Source of the DNA: Platycnemis pennipes | Taxonomy: Eukaryota; Arthropoda; Insecta; Odonata; Platycnemididae | Direction: 5' to 3' | Length of the DNA: 64,000 nucleotides | NCBI GenBank assembly: GCA_933228895.1 | Contig: OW121854.1 | Location: 10,853,131-10,917,130, forward strand | Shown here: in pieces, positions 43,508 through 55,182 of the stretch | Position numbering within the stretch: position 1 is the stretch's first letter | Layout of the letters: the number at the start of each line of letters is the position of its first letter | Translations under genes and position numbers: made by a program | The notes under the pieces: model-generated | What the model saw: only the letters and a program-made list of their open reading frames with translations | Database searches by the model: none | What the model was told of the DNA's origin: nothing

Positions 43508-44430
43508 GTAGTCGTGAGTTACCGACACAAGCGGACTCAAACCGACTCTAACGGGAGGCTGAGTCGACTGAGTTTGAGACATCGGCAAGAAGATTTGCGC
43601 AAGCGTTGCTGGCACGAAATTGGAAAATTCCCAACTTTTTCCAGGTAAGACGTTTTTTAAATGAATAACTATGATGACTAGATATTCTACTGCGCAGTAT
43701 TTCAACAAAAACGAAAAAATTCCAAATCATCATTCTGAATTACTTGCATTGCTCTCTTATTCAGATTTCACCTGTACGTAAATAAAGTAATTGTTGAAAC
43801 CAATGACGATTACCACAAGTTTAATGGCAGATCTACAAGTTCTTCAGAAATATTAAACTTGTTTAAGTTCCCACTCGTTCAACTCGTGACCAACGCGCAT
43901 TATCTCCTGCGCACAACTGCTTTCCATTCGTAACTAACTCGAAGTTGACGCTAGTTCAGACAAAGTGACACACGTGTCGCCCGAATGGAAAGCACCCATT
44001 GTGCTGTGGAGCAAGTGCTATTTCTTGCCGGCCAATATCCAATCAGAGGTTAGTATTGCCGTATCCAAGAGACCAAAACAACAGCACGTAACTATGCTGC
44101 TTCTTCGGCATTCATTTATAGGCAATTTTTAGATAAACATTTCTTATATTGTAAGTTTATTAGAAGTACAGGCGTGCGCACGTCCTCATTCATTTTGCAA
44201 AGAAATTGTTTGAGTCAAGATTTATAAGACGAAGAATTAAAGTGTAATAATAATAATGTTTATTGCTCCAGCAAGTCATAAACAATACAAGAAAATAATA
44301 TAAAAAGTATTTGGAGCTTTAGGTGAACCCTAAGGCATTATTTGTCTGTTGCTGGGATCACCTTCAAAATACACAAACAGCAATAATGGCGTACATTCTT
44401 ATGAAACATATGTCTCCAGTTGAACATAGA
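43508..44430. other. Unassigned 0.9-kb stretch
   Basis: No coding motif or known element found. AATAATAATAAT occurs near 44248. Confidence 0.4.
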
Positions 44431-44636
44431 AATGGGGGCGTTTACTCAGAACAGAAGCCGATATACGTCAGAGGTTGCACCACGCCTACTTTTCCGAAAG
44501 GGTTAAAAACATCAGTTTTTCGCCGCTTATAACTCGGAATATAATTGTCGGATCAAAAAACGGAAAAATACGGGTCTCTTTATTTTTCAAACTCTATCAG
44601 ATTCGGCAATAAAAAAATATGGTAAACGATCCCATT
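44431..44636 (+). mobile_element. MITE-1 internal-deletion copy (206 bp)
   Basis: The left end AATGGGGGCGTTTACTCAG jumps at ~44458 to GATATACGTCAGAGG, skipping ~330 bp, and continues to GGTAAACGATCCCATT. It retains both terminal repeats. Confidence 0.85.
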
Positions 44637-44732
44637 TTGGCCCGAGCAACGTCGTCATAAAAATAGGGCAACGTGCCCGAGACTTATAATACATTTTTCA
44701 GCATAGGTCATCGGAAGTTAACGTTAACATGT

Positions 44733-44798
44733 ACGTTTTTTAATTTTACAAACTCTATCAGATTCGGCAATAAAAAAAATATGGTAAACGACCCCATT
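44733..44798 (+). mobile_element. MITE-1 right-end fragment
   Basis: Only the last 66 bp (TTTTTTAATTTTACAAACTC to GGTAAACGACCCCATT) remain, directly abutting a LINE copy. Confidence 0.75.
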
Positions 44799-45715
44799 CG
44801 CTGCACACGTTCAAGTTCGTTATTTAGACCGATTTCGTAGGGATCCCATACACTGGCAGCGTATTCCAAATGAGGTCTAACAAGGGAAAAGTAGCTGATT
44901 TCTCGTACATGATCGTCACATTTACCCAGTACTCTTTTGACGAATCCCAGTTTACGATTCGCTTGACCCATTATTTCACGCATGTGTTTACCCCAGGAAA
45001 GATCATGTGTCAGTCCTATTCCAAGATATTTAATGGAATCCACGTTTGTTAATTCATTATTACTTATTTTATAAGTGCTAGGAGGGGAATATACTTTTTC
45101 AAAAATTCATTACCAGACATTTTTAAACATTTTAATCTAACTGCCATGCATCACACCAAGTTTCAATTGCTTGTAGGTCATCATTTACATACTCTTTATC
45201 ATTTAGTATTAGAATTTCCCTGTACACTACTGCGTCATCGGCAAATAGACGAAGCTTACTATTCACCACCTTATTGATATCATTAATGTACAGAAGGAAC
45301 AGGAGTGGGCCTATTACGCTACCTTGTGGGACACCCGAAGTGACTTCAATTGCCGGGGAGGTAACATCGTCCAAAACCACCCTTTGCACCCGATCACGTA
45401 GGAAACCATTTATCAATGATATAATATTGCTGTCTAACCCATGAGACTTTAATTTCAAAATTAGTTTGCTATGAGACACCTTGTTCAATGCTTTCTTGAA
45501 ATAGAGAAATATTGCATCCACTGGAATTTTATTTTCGCCAGAAACTAAAATATGGTAGGAAAAGGGAGCAAGTTGAGTTTCACAAGATCTACACTTCCGG
45601 AAGCCATGCTGAACATTGGACAATAAATTCTGGATATCTAGGTGCCCCATGACTGAAGTGACAAATATATGTTCCAGAACTTTGCATAAAATGGATGTGA
45701 GGGACGTAGGTTGTC
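44799..45715 (-). mobile_element. LINE family A copy with reverse transcriptase domain, 3' end lost
   Basis: The minus strand carries the RT core in the frame 45132-45650: QHGFRKCRSCETQLAPF, TSGVPQGSVIGPLLFLLYIN and the active-site RLFADDAVVYR. A frameshift near 45090 leads to the frame 44708-45043 (YLGIGLTHDLSWGKHMREI, RPHLEYAASVWDPYEIGL, NELERVQR). It ends abruptly at a MITE-1 right end instead of its own tail. With the RT motif order it fits the CR1/L2/Crack group. It is one of the longest family A pieces here. Confidence 0.9.
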
Positions 45716-46084
45716 AGTTAGATGGCTGCTCCCTATCACCACTAAAACTCTGTCGCAGCCTGCGTTGACGAAGCTGCGTCAGAGCGAGGAACAACGATTT
45801 CTGCCTGTCATTGGTTCGTCACGTTATTCTTCCGCTACGGATTATCATCTATACCACGGTTTACCACCGTCATATGTTTTTGTGCGTTGCTGCTGGCGCT
45901 GCCGTGACATAAAAACGGAGCATTTTCATGCCGTACTTTAGCGGCAACGCAACGCAAAAACAGGCACATGAAAACGTAGATTTATTCTCTCTCTGGTGAA
46001 TAGCCTGATTTTCACTTGCTTCAAAAAGATTTTATAAGTATGTGTTATCTCGGATAATCTTTGGCAAGCTATGGAAAATTTTAG
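45716..46084. other. Spacer between two divergent family A copies, with a short palindrome
   Basis: GTTTTTGTGCGTTGC at ~45876 and GCAACGCAAAAAC at ~45950 are nearly inverse, with GCGGCA/TGCCG inside, suggesting a small palindromic insertion. Nothing else recognised. Confidence 0.45.
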
Positions 46085-47070
46085 GCCCCAATGACGCAGT
46101 AGTATACAGAGAAATTCTATGCCCAAACGATAAGGAATATTAAAATATTGACCTACAAGCAATTGAAACTTGGTGTGATACATGGCAGTTAGAACTAAAC
46201 TTTAAAAAAATCTTGCAATGAATTTTTGGAAAAAGAAAAGCTCTCCTCCTAGCACTTACAAAATACGTAATAATGAATTAACAAACGTGGATTCCATTAA
46301 ATATCTTGGAATAGGACTGACACATGATCTTTCCTGGGGTAAATATATGCGTGAAATAATGGGTCAAGCGAATCGTAAACTGGGATTCGTCAAGAGTACT
46401 GGGTAAATGTGACGATCATGTACGAGAAATCAGCTACTTTTCCCGTGTAAGACCTCATTTGGAATATGCTCCCAGTGTATGGGATCCCAACCAAATCGGT
46501 CTAAATAACGAACTTGAACGTGTGCAGAGAAGATAGGCAAGATCTGTAAAGGGCCGGTATGATAGGCAAGATTTGTAAAGGGCCGGTATGATAACCTTAT
46601 TAGCGTAACCAGTCTATTAAATGAATTAAATTGTGAATCATTGTCAGATCGCAGGTTAAAATTTAGACTTATTCTCTTAAATAAATTCCAAGACCATATT
46701 TTCAGTTATGATGCTAAAAATATTTTGCTGACTTTTTTACTATGGAAGACTGGACCATGATCACAAAATTAGAGAAATAGATTGCCGAACTGACAGATTC
46801 AAAAAATCCTTTTTTCCTCGTACTATTAGGGATATGAATAACGGTAAAGGTATTTAGTACGAGTGTAGAAATTGATATTATTGGTAGCTGCATGTTGGTA
46901 TAAGGACTTAAAGCTAACCCAACTAACAGCATGTTTTTGCATGTATGTATTACTATTTTAATTTTTAATTACAAATTTCATGCATGATATGTAGTGCATG
47001 TTTGGTGAGAGTTCACCCCCTGCCACACACCTTTATGCTGGCTTGCAGGGTATTATATCGATGTAGATGA
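46085..47070 (+). mobile_element. LINE family A copy, ~1 kb
   Basis: Starts within the active-site region (NDAVVYREILCPNDKEY), continues through WQLELNF, NFWKKKSSPPSTYKI, YLGIGLTHDLSWGKYMREI and the C-terminus with frameshifts. The 3' UTR and tail are complete. It includes a 29-bp tandem duplication (46532-46560 and 46561-46589). Confidence 0.88.
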
Positions 47071-47072
47071 AG

Positions 47073-47721
47073 AGTGATGTTACTTTTCACTAGTTAGGCC
47101 CCACCTTGAGTATGCAGCCTGTGTATGGGATCCTAATGAATTGGGTTTGATCAGAAAACTAGACAGTGTGCAGCGTAGAGCAGCTAGGTTCGTTAAAAAG
47201 AGTTATGATAGGTTGAGTAGTGTTTCAGAATTAATACAAGAATTTGGGTGGGAATCATTATCAGAGCGTACGTTAAGGTACAGATTAAATCTATAAGATA
47301 AATTTCAATCGGATAGCTTTACTTAAGGTGTAGAGACATGTTAAGAACACCATCGTTTTATGCTAGATACGACCAGATAAATAAGATTAGAGAGATAGAT
47401 TGTCGCACTGATAGATTCAAAACGTCATTTTGTCCCCCGTACTATAAGAGAACACAATAGGCAGCATAGCAAAGGAAACGGTATGGGAAATATTTTAGAG
47501 TAGTCTGAAGTGCATGATTCATGTATTAACTACTAACCCCTTAATTACCATGTAGATGCTAACAATCTAGTTGCATGAGACCCTATAGTTGCTTGTTTGC
47601 ATGTCAATAGCGCATGCTTGGTGATGTTCACCCCCTACCACACACCCTCGTGGTGGCTTGCATGGTATCGTGTAGATGTAGATGGTGGCTTGCAAGGCAT
47701 TGTGAAGATATAGATGTAGAT
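47073..47721 (+). mobile_element. LINE family B copy placed directly after a family A tail
   Basis: Begins CYFSLVRPHLEYAACVWDPN, has stops (NL*DKFQ), then YARYDQINKIREIDCRTD, 3' UTR, hairpin and tail at 47684. A second partial tail end (GTGGCTTGCAAGGC...GATGTAGAT) is repeated to 47721. The 3 bp between the family A tail and this copy suggest insertion into or beside the repeat tail. Confidence 0.85.
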
Positions 47722-48262
47722 AATTGATCCAGTACATGGTGGAGAATACTCGCTAGAATGATTACCGACCAGTATCGTGTGATAAACAACCATTATCTAA
47801 CTCGCTAGCAGGAATGATACTCGCTGAGCTCTTGATTTCATGCTTAATGCAGAACTGATATGCTACTTGCTCCCAGTAAAACCTAGTAACCGAAGAGCAA
47901 TCACATTAAGCGTTTTACGTTCGCGGTGAGATCTTCTTTTATTTAAAATCAGTGTAGAAAAACCGCTTCGTAGGAAGCATAAGTTCAAGGATCGTGTGAA
48001 ATCGAGCTGTTCCAATCGTGCTTTACACGTCGAGATATGGTACAGGGAAATTTCAAATAGGGTATAGTAGGGAATTAGGGATCTAGATTAAATTTAACGT
48101 GCGATAAAAGGCAGTTAGAAATGAACCTAATAAAGTGTTAGTTGCTATAATATATTGAAAAAGGTAATTCACAAGAGCGTTTCTATAGCATCATTCAAAT
48201 ATTCATCATTAGATCCAAAATTCTCGAATGACGACAAAATAGGGAACAGGTGACAGACTCAC
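47722..48262. other. Unassigned intron sequence before the second transporter exon
   Basis: Nothing recognised. Confidence 0.4.
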
Positions 48263-48366
48263 GAGAGTTGAGTGATGGTCTGCGTGCAGAGAGCGAGCGC
48301 GGCCGTAGCGGCCGCTGCACCCACGACGCCGCACCTCAGCACCCACAGCACCTCGTCATCCGGCGC
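48263..48366 (-). CDS. SLC5A7: Na+/choline cotransporter (SLC5A7-like), second exon in the window
   Basis: The 104-nt segment runs from acceptor ATGTTTTGCAG to donor GTGAGT and reads APDDEVLWVLRCGVVGAAAA then TAALALCTQTITQL. It matches the family stretch AS..EI.WVMR followed by a hydrophobic helix and T..LW. Together with the next exon the joined TQTITQLS-LLCADLV aligns residue for residue with the CHT1 segment K-T-V-Y-G-L-W-Y-L-S-S-D-L-V. Alanine richness and GC content well above the surrounding DNA support selection on a coding exon. Local context is LINE-rich intron. Confidence 0.88.
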
Positions 48367-48437
48367 CTGCAAAACATGCAGAGAATGTCGAAGTCCCGTC
48401 CGTCCAACGGACGGAACAGCAATATCTAGGGACTCCT

Positions 48438-48500
48438 TGATAACACCACGGAGGCCTCCGAGCGAGGGTGTATGGCAGAGGGTAACCGTTACGAGGAATG
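48438..48500 (-). mobile_element. Degraded LINE tail
   Basis: GATAACACCACGGAGGCC and CGAGGGTGTATGGCAGAGGG follow the tail pattern with changes. Confidence 0.5.
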
Positions 48501-48505
48501 ACCCT

Positions 48506-50052
48506 TGTTAGACCTCATTTGGAATATGGAATAGACCTCATTTGGAATATGCTGCCAGTATATGGGATCCCTACGAAATCGGTCTAAATAATGATAATGA
48601 AAGTGTGCAGTGAAGATCGGCAAGATTTGTAAAGAGACGGTACGATAACCTTATTAGCGTAACCAGTCTATTAAATTAATTAAATAGGGAATCATTGTCA
48701 TATCGCTATCTGAAATTAAGACTTAATCTCTTAAACAAATTCCAAGACCATATTATCAGTGATGATGTTAAAAATATTTTGCGAACCCCAACTTACTATG
48801 GTAGACTGGCCCATAATTACAAAATTAGGGAAATTGATTGCCGAACTGACAGATTCAAAATGTCCTTTTTTCCTCGAACAATTAGGGATATGAATAAGGG
48901 TAAATATATTAAATACGGGTGTAGCAATGGATAACATTGGTAGCTGCATTTTGGTATAAGGGCTTGAAGCTAACCCAACTAACAGCATGTTTTTGCATGT
49001 TGGCTTTGCTATTTTTATCTTTTTTAAATAGCGTACTGTAATTTATTCAATTTAATTTGCACTATATCAAACACAATTATTCTGAACCACACGTAACATA
49101 ACGTTGGGAGTCATTAGCGTAATATATTATTTACTTTTTTTTGAACACTTTATTTGTTATGCCACTTGCCTATCTGTTGTTGATCACATAAATACTGACT
49201 CCCAACACAAATAAATATAAACAATATAATAAATTACCCTCCTATTCGTTAACAATGTCACATTCACTTTCACTTTCTTCAGGCTCGAATTTACAGGCCA
49301 TAAATCACTTCACCAATGATTACGAGCCACTTCACTTTTCACTCTTCACATACAACACAACAAGGTTCCTCTTAAAATTATGTACCTACAAAAGTAGTGG
49401 GGAGTGGACCGCTTTATCCCTCTAGTTTTATATGGAGTTCCTGGCTGATTTCCTCCAATATGCGATCCCCGCCTCCTTCGTGTACCCTGGCTTCTCCGTC
49501 TTGGCTGATGTTTCGTCGCCTGTCTCCGATTAGGTCCAATCCCGCCGGATGATTCTACGACGTGGACTCCGCTTCCCTCGTGACACTTCCTAGACCTCAA
49601 TGCTTTTTTGATCTCACACCCAACGAGGGTTCTTCTCCGATCTCGAGTATTGTTAGACTAGCGCTCTCCGTCCCTCTTTATATAGTCCAACTCCCTCATT
49701 GTTAACGCTCGGCCATAAATTAGTTTCCCTGCGTAACATTCCGCGAGTTCAACAATAGCCACCGATACAGTTTCTATTATTGGGATTGCATCTCCCGAAT
49801 GCCCTGAATCACCATGCTCATTGCTAAATTAGCCATTGTCGAGGCCGACGCCATATTTCCCTATGACTCTGTATAAATATTCTAGACAAAACCCAACATG
49901 GCGGCTCCCCAAATCCCAAGCATGACATGGCTAAAATTGACACGTTACAGTACTTTAGAACTGTATATAAATGCTAATGCTTTTTTATGCATGTTTGATG
50001 AGTTTTCACCCCCTGCCACACACCTTTGTGGTGGCTTGCAGGGTATTATGTA
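48506..50052 (+). mobile_element. LINE family A copy split by a solo LTR
   Basis: Starts with a doubled ATAGACCTCATTTGGAATATG segment, encodes YYGRLAHNYKIREIDCRTDR (48695-48934), stops after YGCSNG, and its 3' UTR is cut at 49036. It resumes at 49950 with GTACTTTAGAACTGTATATA and ends in the hairpin and tail (~50052). Confidence 0.85.
49037..49949. mobile_element. Solo LTR (913 bp) of an LTR retrotransposon
   Basis: The insert starts TGTAATTTATT and ends ACACGTTACA, so it has TG...CA ends with a 5-bp inverted TGTAA/TTACA. GTAC is duplicated at 49033-49036 and 49950-49953 (a fifth base, T, may also belong). Inside is a TATA-like CTTTATATAGTCC near 49676. No gag or pol is present, as expected after LTR-LTR recombination. 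Family (Ty3/gypsy or Bel) cannot be named from the LTR alone. Confidence 0.8.
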
Positions 50053-50180
50053 TGGTACATGTACATAATACCCTGAAAGCCACTGTAAAAGATGCATGAC
50101 CGGGCCAAACATGCATTACGTTTCATCATGTACAAAAAAGATTAGTAATTACGTATATTCTAGTCTTAACTTCACAATTT
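50053..50180 (-). mobile_element. Diverged family A tail and 3' UTR
   Basis: ACATAATACCCTGAAAGCC then AACATGCATTACGTTTCATC; the hairpin is decayed. Confidence 0.65.
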
Positions 50181-50304
50181 CAAAACCGATTGCTGGAACA
50201 GCACAGGCATGTAAGAAATATGGTGATCGGATGATCGTTGTGTTAACCGAACACCAGCATGCAACTATTGGATTGTTTACAGCAATGTACTCTATTGTAG
50301 TAAT

Positions 50305-51810
50305 CCATAAAACACTAAAAAACCAAACAGTACCCAAGGATCGGAAAATAGCTAATATTACACCTATTTTTAAAAGCGGTGAAATGGAAGAACCTAGTAA
50401 CTACAGAGCCATTTCACTCACGTCAATCTCTTGTAAGATATTTGAGCACATTGTAGTCAGTTGGATCATGGGACATTTGGATAGTCAGGAATTACTCATA
50501 AACAGCCAACATAGGTTCCGGAAAGGTAGATCTTGCGAGACACAATTAGCTTTATTCGTACACGATATTTAGCCTACGGCGAGAACAGTACTGAAGTTGA
50601 TACGATATTTTTACATTTAAAAAAGACCTTCGTTAAAGTTCCTCATGATAAATTAATCATGAAGTTAGAGAGTTTTGGTATAAATAAAGACGTTGCATGT
50701 TGGATAAAAGAATTCTTAAGTGGACGAGAGCAGAGGGTTGTCATAGATGGTGTCATGCGGACACAATCAAAGTCACATCGGGGGGCCCCAGGGTAGCGTA
50801 GTAGGTCCGTTTCTATTTCTTTATGCATAAACGATTTGGGTACCGTAGTTAGTAGTAAGCTTAGAAGTTTTGCAGACGATGTGGTAGTATATAGGGGTAT
50901 ATCTAAAGAAGAAGACAGGAAATCGCTTAGCAAGTCTTTAGATGCAATTCAAGAGTGGTGCGAGAAATGGCAGTTAGATCTTAACCTTAAAAAGTGTGTA
51001 GCTATCAGTTTCTGGAGGAGGATTAATTCGATAGAGCATACCTATAAAATTAGTTACAAATGATCGAAAACGTTGAAACCATAAGGTATTTAGGTGGAAC
51101 AATCACTAAGAATTTATCGTGGGGAAGACACATTAGGGAAAAATGCGGCCGTGCGAAGAGAAAGCTAGGATTTATAAAAAGAGTACTTGGGAAATGTGAT
51201 GAGAAGACAAAAGAGCGATGTTACTTTTCACTAGTTAGGCCCCACCTAGAGTATGCCTCCAGTGTATGGGATCCTAATGAATTACGTTTCACCAGAGAAC
51301 TTGACAGTGTGCAGCGTAGAGCACCTAAGGTTCGTTAAAAGGTGTTATGATAGGTTTAGTAGCGTCTCAGAATTAATATAAGAATTTGGGTGGGAATCAT
51401 TATCAAAGCGTAGGTTAAGGTACCGATTAAATCAATTAGAGAAATTTCAATCGGATAGCTTTACTGAAGATGTTAGGCACATATTTAAAAAACCAGCGTA
51501 TTATGTCATATTCGACCAGACAATTAAGATTGTCGTACCGTTGGTAGAGAGGTATATTGTCGTACCGTTAGATGCAAAATGGCATTTTCCCCCGTTCTAT
51601 AAGAGAACAGAATTGGCAGCATAGCAAAGGGAAATATTTTAGAGTAGTATGTTGTGAATGATGCATGTATTAACCCCTCAAATACTATAGGTACTAACAA
51701 TCTAGTTATAGTTGCTTGTTTGCATGTTAGTAGTGCATGCTTGGTGATCTTCACCCCCTGCCGCACACCCTCACGGTGGCTTGCAGGGTATCGTGTACAT
51801 GTAGATGTAA
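50305..51810 (+). mobile_element. Longest LINE family B copy, RT domain through tail
   Basis: Coding starts HKTLKNQTVPKDRKIANITP and IFKSGEMEEPSNYRAISLTS (50096-50572), continues after a frameshift with HRFRKGRSCETQLALF, KVPHDKLIMKLESFG and REQRVVIDGV (50533-50796), loses the GVPQGS motif to a frameshift, then RSFADDVVVYRGISKEEDR (50836-51063), YLGGTITKNLSWGRHIREK and RPHLEYASSVWDPNELRF (51060-51338). The C-terminus, 3' UTR and tail follow. At least four frameshifts or stops inactivate it. Confidence 0.9.
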
Positions 51811-52197
51811 TGCATATCCATAATTGTGAGAGAGAAAATAATGACATTTTGATTATCAGTTCGGTAATCAATTTCTCTTATTTCATAAATATGGTCTAGT
51901 CTATCTTAGTATTATGTAAATGTAGTAAGTCGGAGTTCAAAAATTATTTTTAACGTCATCAGTGGAACTCAATCTTGGTATTTATTTTGGAGATTAAGTC
52001 TAAATTTTAATATACGGTGTGAGAATAGTTCCCATTTTAATTCATTTAGTATAATGGTTAGGCTAATATATTTATCTTACAAATCTTCACAAATCTTGTC
52101 AATCTTCGCTGCACACGTTCAAGTTCGTAATTTAAGATTTTTTCGAATGGGTCCCTCTTTGCTGGCAGCGTATTCCAAATGTGGTCTAACAAGGGAG
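51811..52197 (-). mobile_element. Decayed family A fragment
   Basis: Reverse of the C-terminal end through the KICKINILA and NYELERVQRRLTRFVK segments; heavily mutated. Confidence 0.65.
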
Positions 52198-52249
52198 GTA
52201 TGCAAAAAAATAAGACCACGTTTATAAGCAATTTATATGAAACCAAGAC

Positions 52250-52754
52250 TATTATGATTAAGGAATTATAGCGTGTACAAAGTAGATCGGTAAAATTTGT
52301 TAATGGCTGTTATTATAATTGTATTAGTGTTACAATCTATATAGAAGTACCAGGATGGGAAATACTATCAGAACTTACGTTACAATTTAGGAAAAATTTT
52401 TAACCAGGCCAGGTGCTACCATAGGAGAACGCAATAGGCAGTCTAGGAAAGGGGGTAGGTTCTAATTGCAACATTGTAAGGGTATACTGTTGTCCATGAA
52501 GCATGTTTCAATGTTAGTAATCTATACATTCTAGGTAAATACAGATTTAGAGAAAATCTTTCTAACCATTGATCACTTCGTTACCATGTAGACACTAACC
52601 ATCTAGCTGCGAGTGACTATTATATCTAACCTGTAACCGTGTAGCAGTATCATTGAAGCTCATAGTGGGCATGTCAGTAGTGCATATACGGTGATCTACA
52701 CCCCCTGCCACTCACCCTCATGGTGACTCGAAGGGTTTTACGTGGATGTAGATG
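52250..52754 (+). mobile_element. Old relative of families A/B
   Basis: Encodes scraps of VQSRSVKFVNGCYYN, WEILSELTLQFRKNF and RRTQ-like sequence, then a tail ending GTGGATGTAGATG with the hairpin in the CTCATGGTGACTCG form. Confidence 0.6.
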
Positions 52755-52874
52755 AAGAGGCACAACGCCCAAGAAAAGATTGGGCATAGAAGAGGAAGGG
52801 TAAGAATCTGCATGCAGCCCTGAGATTCTATTTGATGCAATGCGTTAGATGGGAAAATGTTATATCTCTCTCTC

Positions 52875-52945
52875 TATCTACAGATATCCATCCTCCATTC
52901 TGCGAGCCACCTCGAGGGTGTGTGGCAGGGCGTGAGTTATTACCA
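52875..52945 (-). mobile_element. Solo tail, family B-type
   Basis: ATATCCATCCTCCATTCTGC and CTCGAGGGTGTGTGGCAGGG; decayed at its end. Confidence 0.55.
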
Positions 52946-53248
52946 AAAATGCATTGCCTAGTAAATGGAGTTCACTTTCGCTAAGTTCCTAAGGGGATAT
53001 TACTATGAATATAATGCGGGACACAAATTAACAGCTCTGCTTTTAATCCAATATGCAAAAAAACATTTGATAAGTGCAACAGATATGCATTGCACAAATT
53101 AGTATTTCATTTAGACATGCTGGAATTATAAAATAATAAAAAAAATTCAACAACTTAATTTCATCCCTGTTTATTTGTTTTATTGGTCCGTATTAATCTG
53201 AAGTGAGTAATCTCCTTTTCTCGCTAAGGTGAATCTATTTTATGAAGG
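52946..53248. other. Unassigned AT-rich spacer
   Basis: Nothing recognised. Confidence 0.4.
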
Positions 53249-53548
53249 CATCTACATCTACATAATACCCTGCAAGCCACCACAAGGGTGTGTGGCAGGG
53301 GGTGATTGCTCACCAAACATGCACTACATATCATGCATAAAAAAGGAATAGTATTAATATAGTAGTCAGCACTACACTATTTAAAAAAGATAGAAATTGC
53401 AAAGCAAACATGCAAAAACATTCTGCTAGTAGGGTTAGCTTTAACTACTCATACCAACATGCAGCTACCAATGCTATTCATTGCTACTCTCCGATAGGAC
53501 ATATTTACCGTTATTCGTATCTCTTATTGTGCGAGGGAAAAGGCATCA
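53249..53548 (-). mobile_element. LINE family A last 300 bp
   Basis: Tail (CATCTACATCTACATAATACC), 3' UTR and the last codons up to the KMSFFPRTIRDTN region, where it breaks at 53548. Confidence 0.85.
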
Positions 53549-54174
53549 TGTTGTGATGAATCTTGAAGTTGTTGTGTTCTCGAATTGTTGGAGTGAAGTC
53601 CGAATATTTGAATATGTCCGTGGTGCAGTTCTCTTCTCTTATCCCTGGTTATCTTGTCTCTATATCTAGTGTGGAGCTCTTACATTCATAAACTCGAGAC
53701 GGAGTCGTCTTCCATGTACATACTTCTCTAAATTCGGAAGTCTGGGCCAACTTTCAGAACTTCGTAGGAAATCGCAGGTGGCCTAGGAAAAGGAACTGAC
53801 CTCCCTATTCTGAATGTGTGAATTTCACACGCCATTGCTTACTATACGGAATGAGGTTTCTGTACACGATAGGTTGAGATATTTCTGTTTCTTAAATCAA
53901 AGTTTGTCCTGGGGCTGGTACGGGGTGAGCTCTACTCTCACCTATCAAAGACCAACCTTCGGGTGGAATCACTGAGTGAGTGAGGGAAGAGTTTGTGTAT
54001 GAATTTGGAAATTTTAATATCAAGGGTGTTGTGTTTGAAAATTGTTGGGATAGAACCAGCTCTCTAGTAGTTTTATAAGAAAAGGAAGTAGAGGAATCAG
54101 TAGGTACACCTATAATGTTGTACTCTATTTATTACCCTCTTCCAGTTGATTGGTATGTTTTTAGACAGAATTAC
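53549..54174. other. Unassigned spacer
   Basis: Nothing recognised. Confidence 0.4.
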
Positions 54175-54306
54175 ATCTACGTGATACCCTGCGAGCCACC
54201 GCGAGGGTGTGGTGTGTGGCAGGGGGTGAAGATCCTCAAGCATGCACTATAAACACGCCAACATGCTACTATATGATCTCAGGCAACTAGATTGTTAGTA
54301 TCTATC
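54175..54306 (-). mobile_element. LINE family B tail and 3' UTR
   Basis: ACATCTACGTGATACCCTGC, with a small TGTGG duplication in the hairpin arm, then CTAGATTGTTAGTATCTATC. Confidence 0.8.
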
Positions 54307-55182
54307 AAAGCACGCTACCTTAAAAACAAAAGTTTTTACCATTAGAACTGAAATTTTACCCATCTCGTTACTACAACGAGAAAAAGGGCTATATACCTAC
54401 AGTACCTATATATTAAATAGTATATATTATATGCTATATAATTACAGGCAATGTAATAAACCTGACCTGTAATCAGTGCTGATCACTTCCTGTAATATAT
54501 GATTACAGGCAGTGGTCATCAGTTTGCCTAAATTCCCGGGGTTTGCAAAATGTCCCACTTTGACTGACCCGGGATCTGCTCACTTTAATCAACATACCTT
54601 CCTCGTATGGATTCTATTTACTAGCGGTAAGTAGTCCTTAGCGATGGTTCCCCTTATCGTGGTTGACGAAGCATGGCATTTCATGGTACGGGTGGCCAAC
54701 AAAGAGCCGAGATCCATTTAGTGGAAAAGGTTTTCAACCGTATTTCCTCTTCTAATCAAGTGATCGAAACAAAATAAATTTAGTGACACTTCCCGTATGA
54801 AATCTATGAATTTTACGTTCACGATTACCTTTTCCCTTTGCAAATTTAAGTTCTGCAGTAAACTTTCTCAAGGAAACCTATTCTAAGATACTGACACCTC
54901 TTCAACATACGACGGCGAAGAAAAAACGTGAGTGAATGCTCCCGAACTAGAGTTGATTTGCTGTAAACTAATCTTGGTTGACGAGGAACCCTAATCCAGG
55001 GCACAAATGATGTGACATGCAAAGCAAGCGGTTCTGATTTTCCTTATAGACGTTTAGAATGCGCTTGCTTCCAGGATATTCAATAAAAAGGATGAAATAG
55101 CTAAACATTTTCCTTGAAACTTGAACCTTATGGGCCTTACCTTCCATCTTGAACCTTATGTGGGAACATGGCAGCTTGTCGT
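54307..55182. other. Unassigned 0.9-kb stretch
   Basis: An AT-rich palindromic patch (TATATATTAAATAGTATATA) lies at 54408-54440; otherwise nothing recognised. Confidence 0.4.

Noticed and set aside
44799..47070. Twin-priming inversion of a single LINE insertion
   Set aside because: The two pieces overlap in the segment from the active site to NELERVQR, so one RNA could not have made both.
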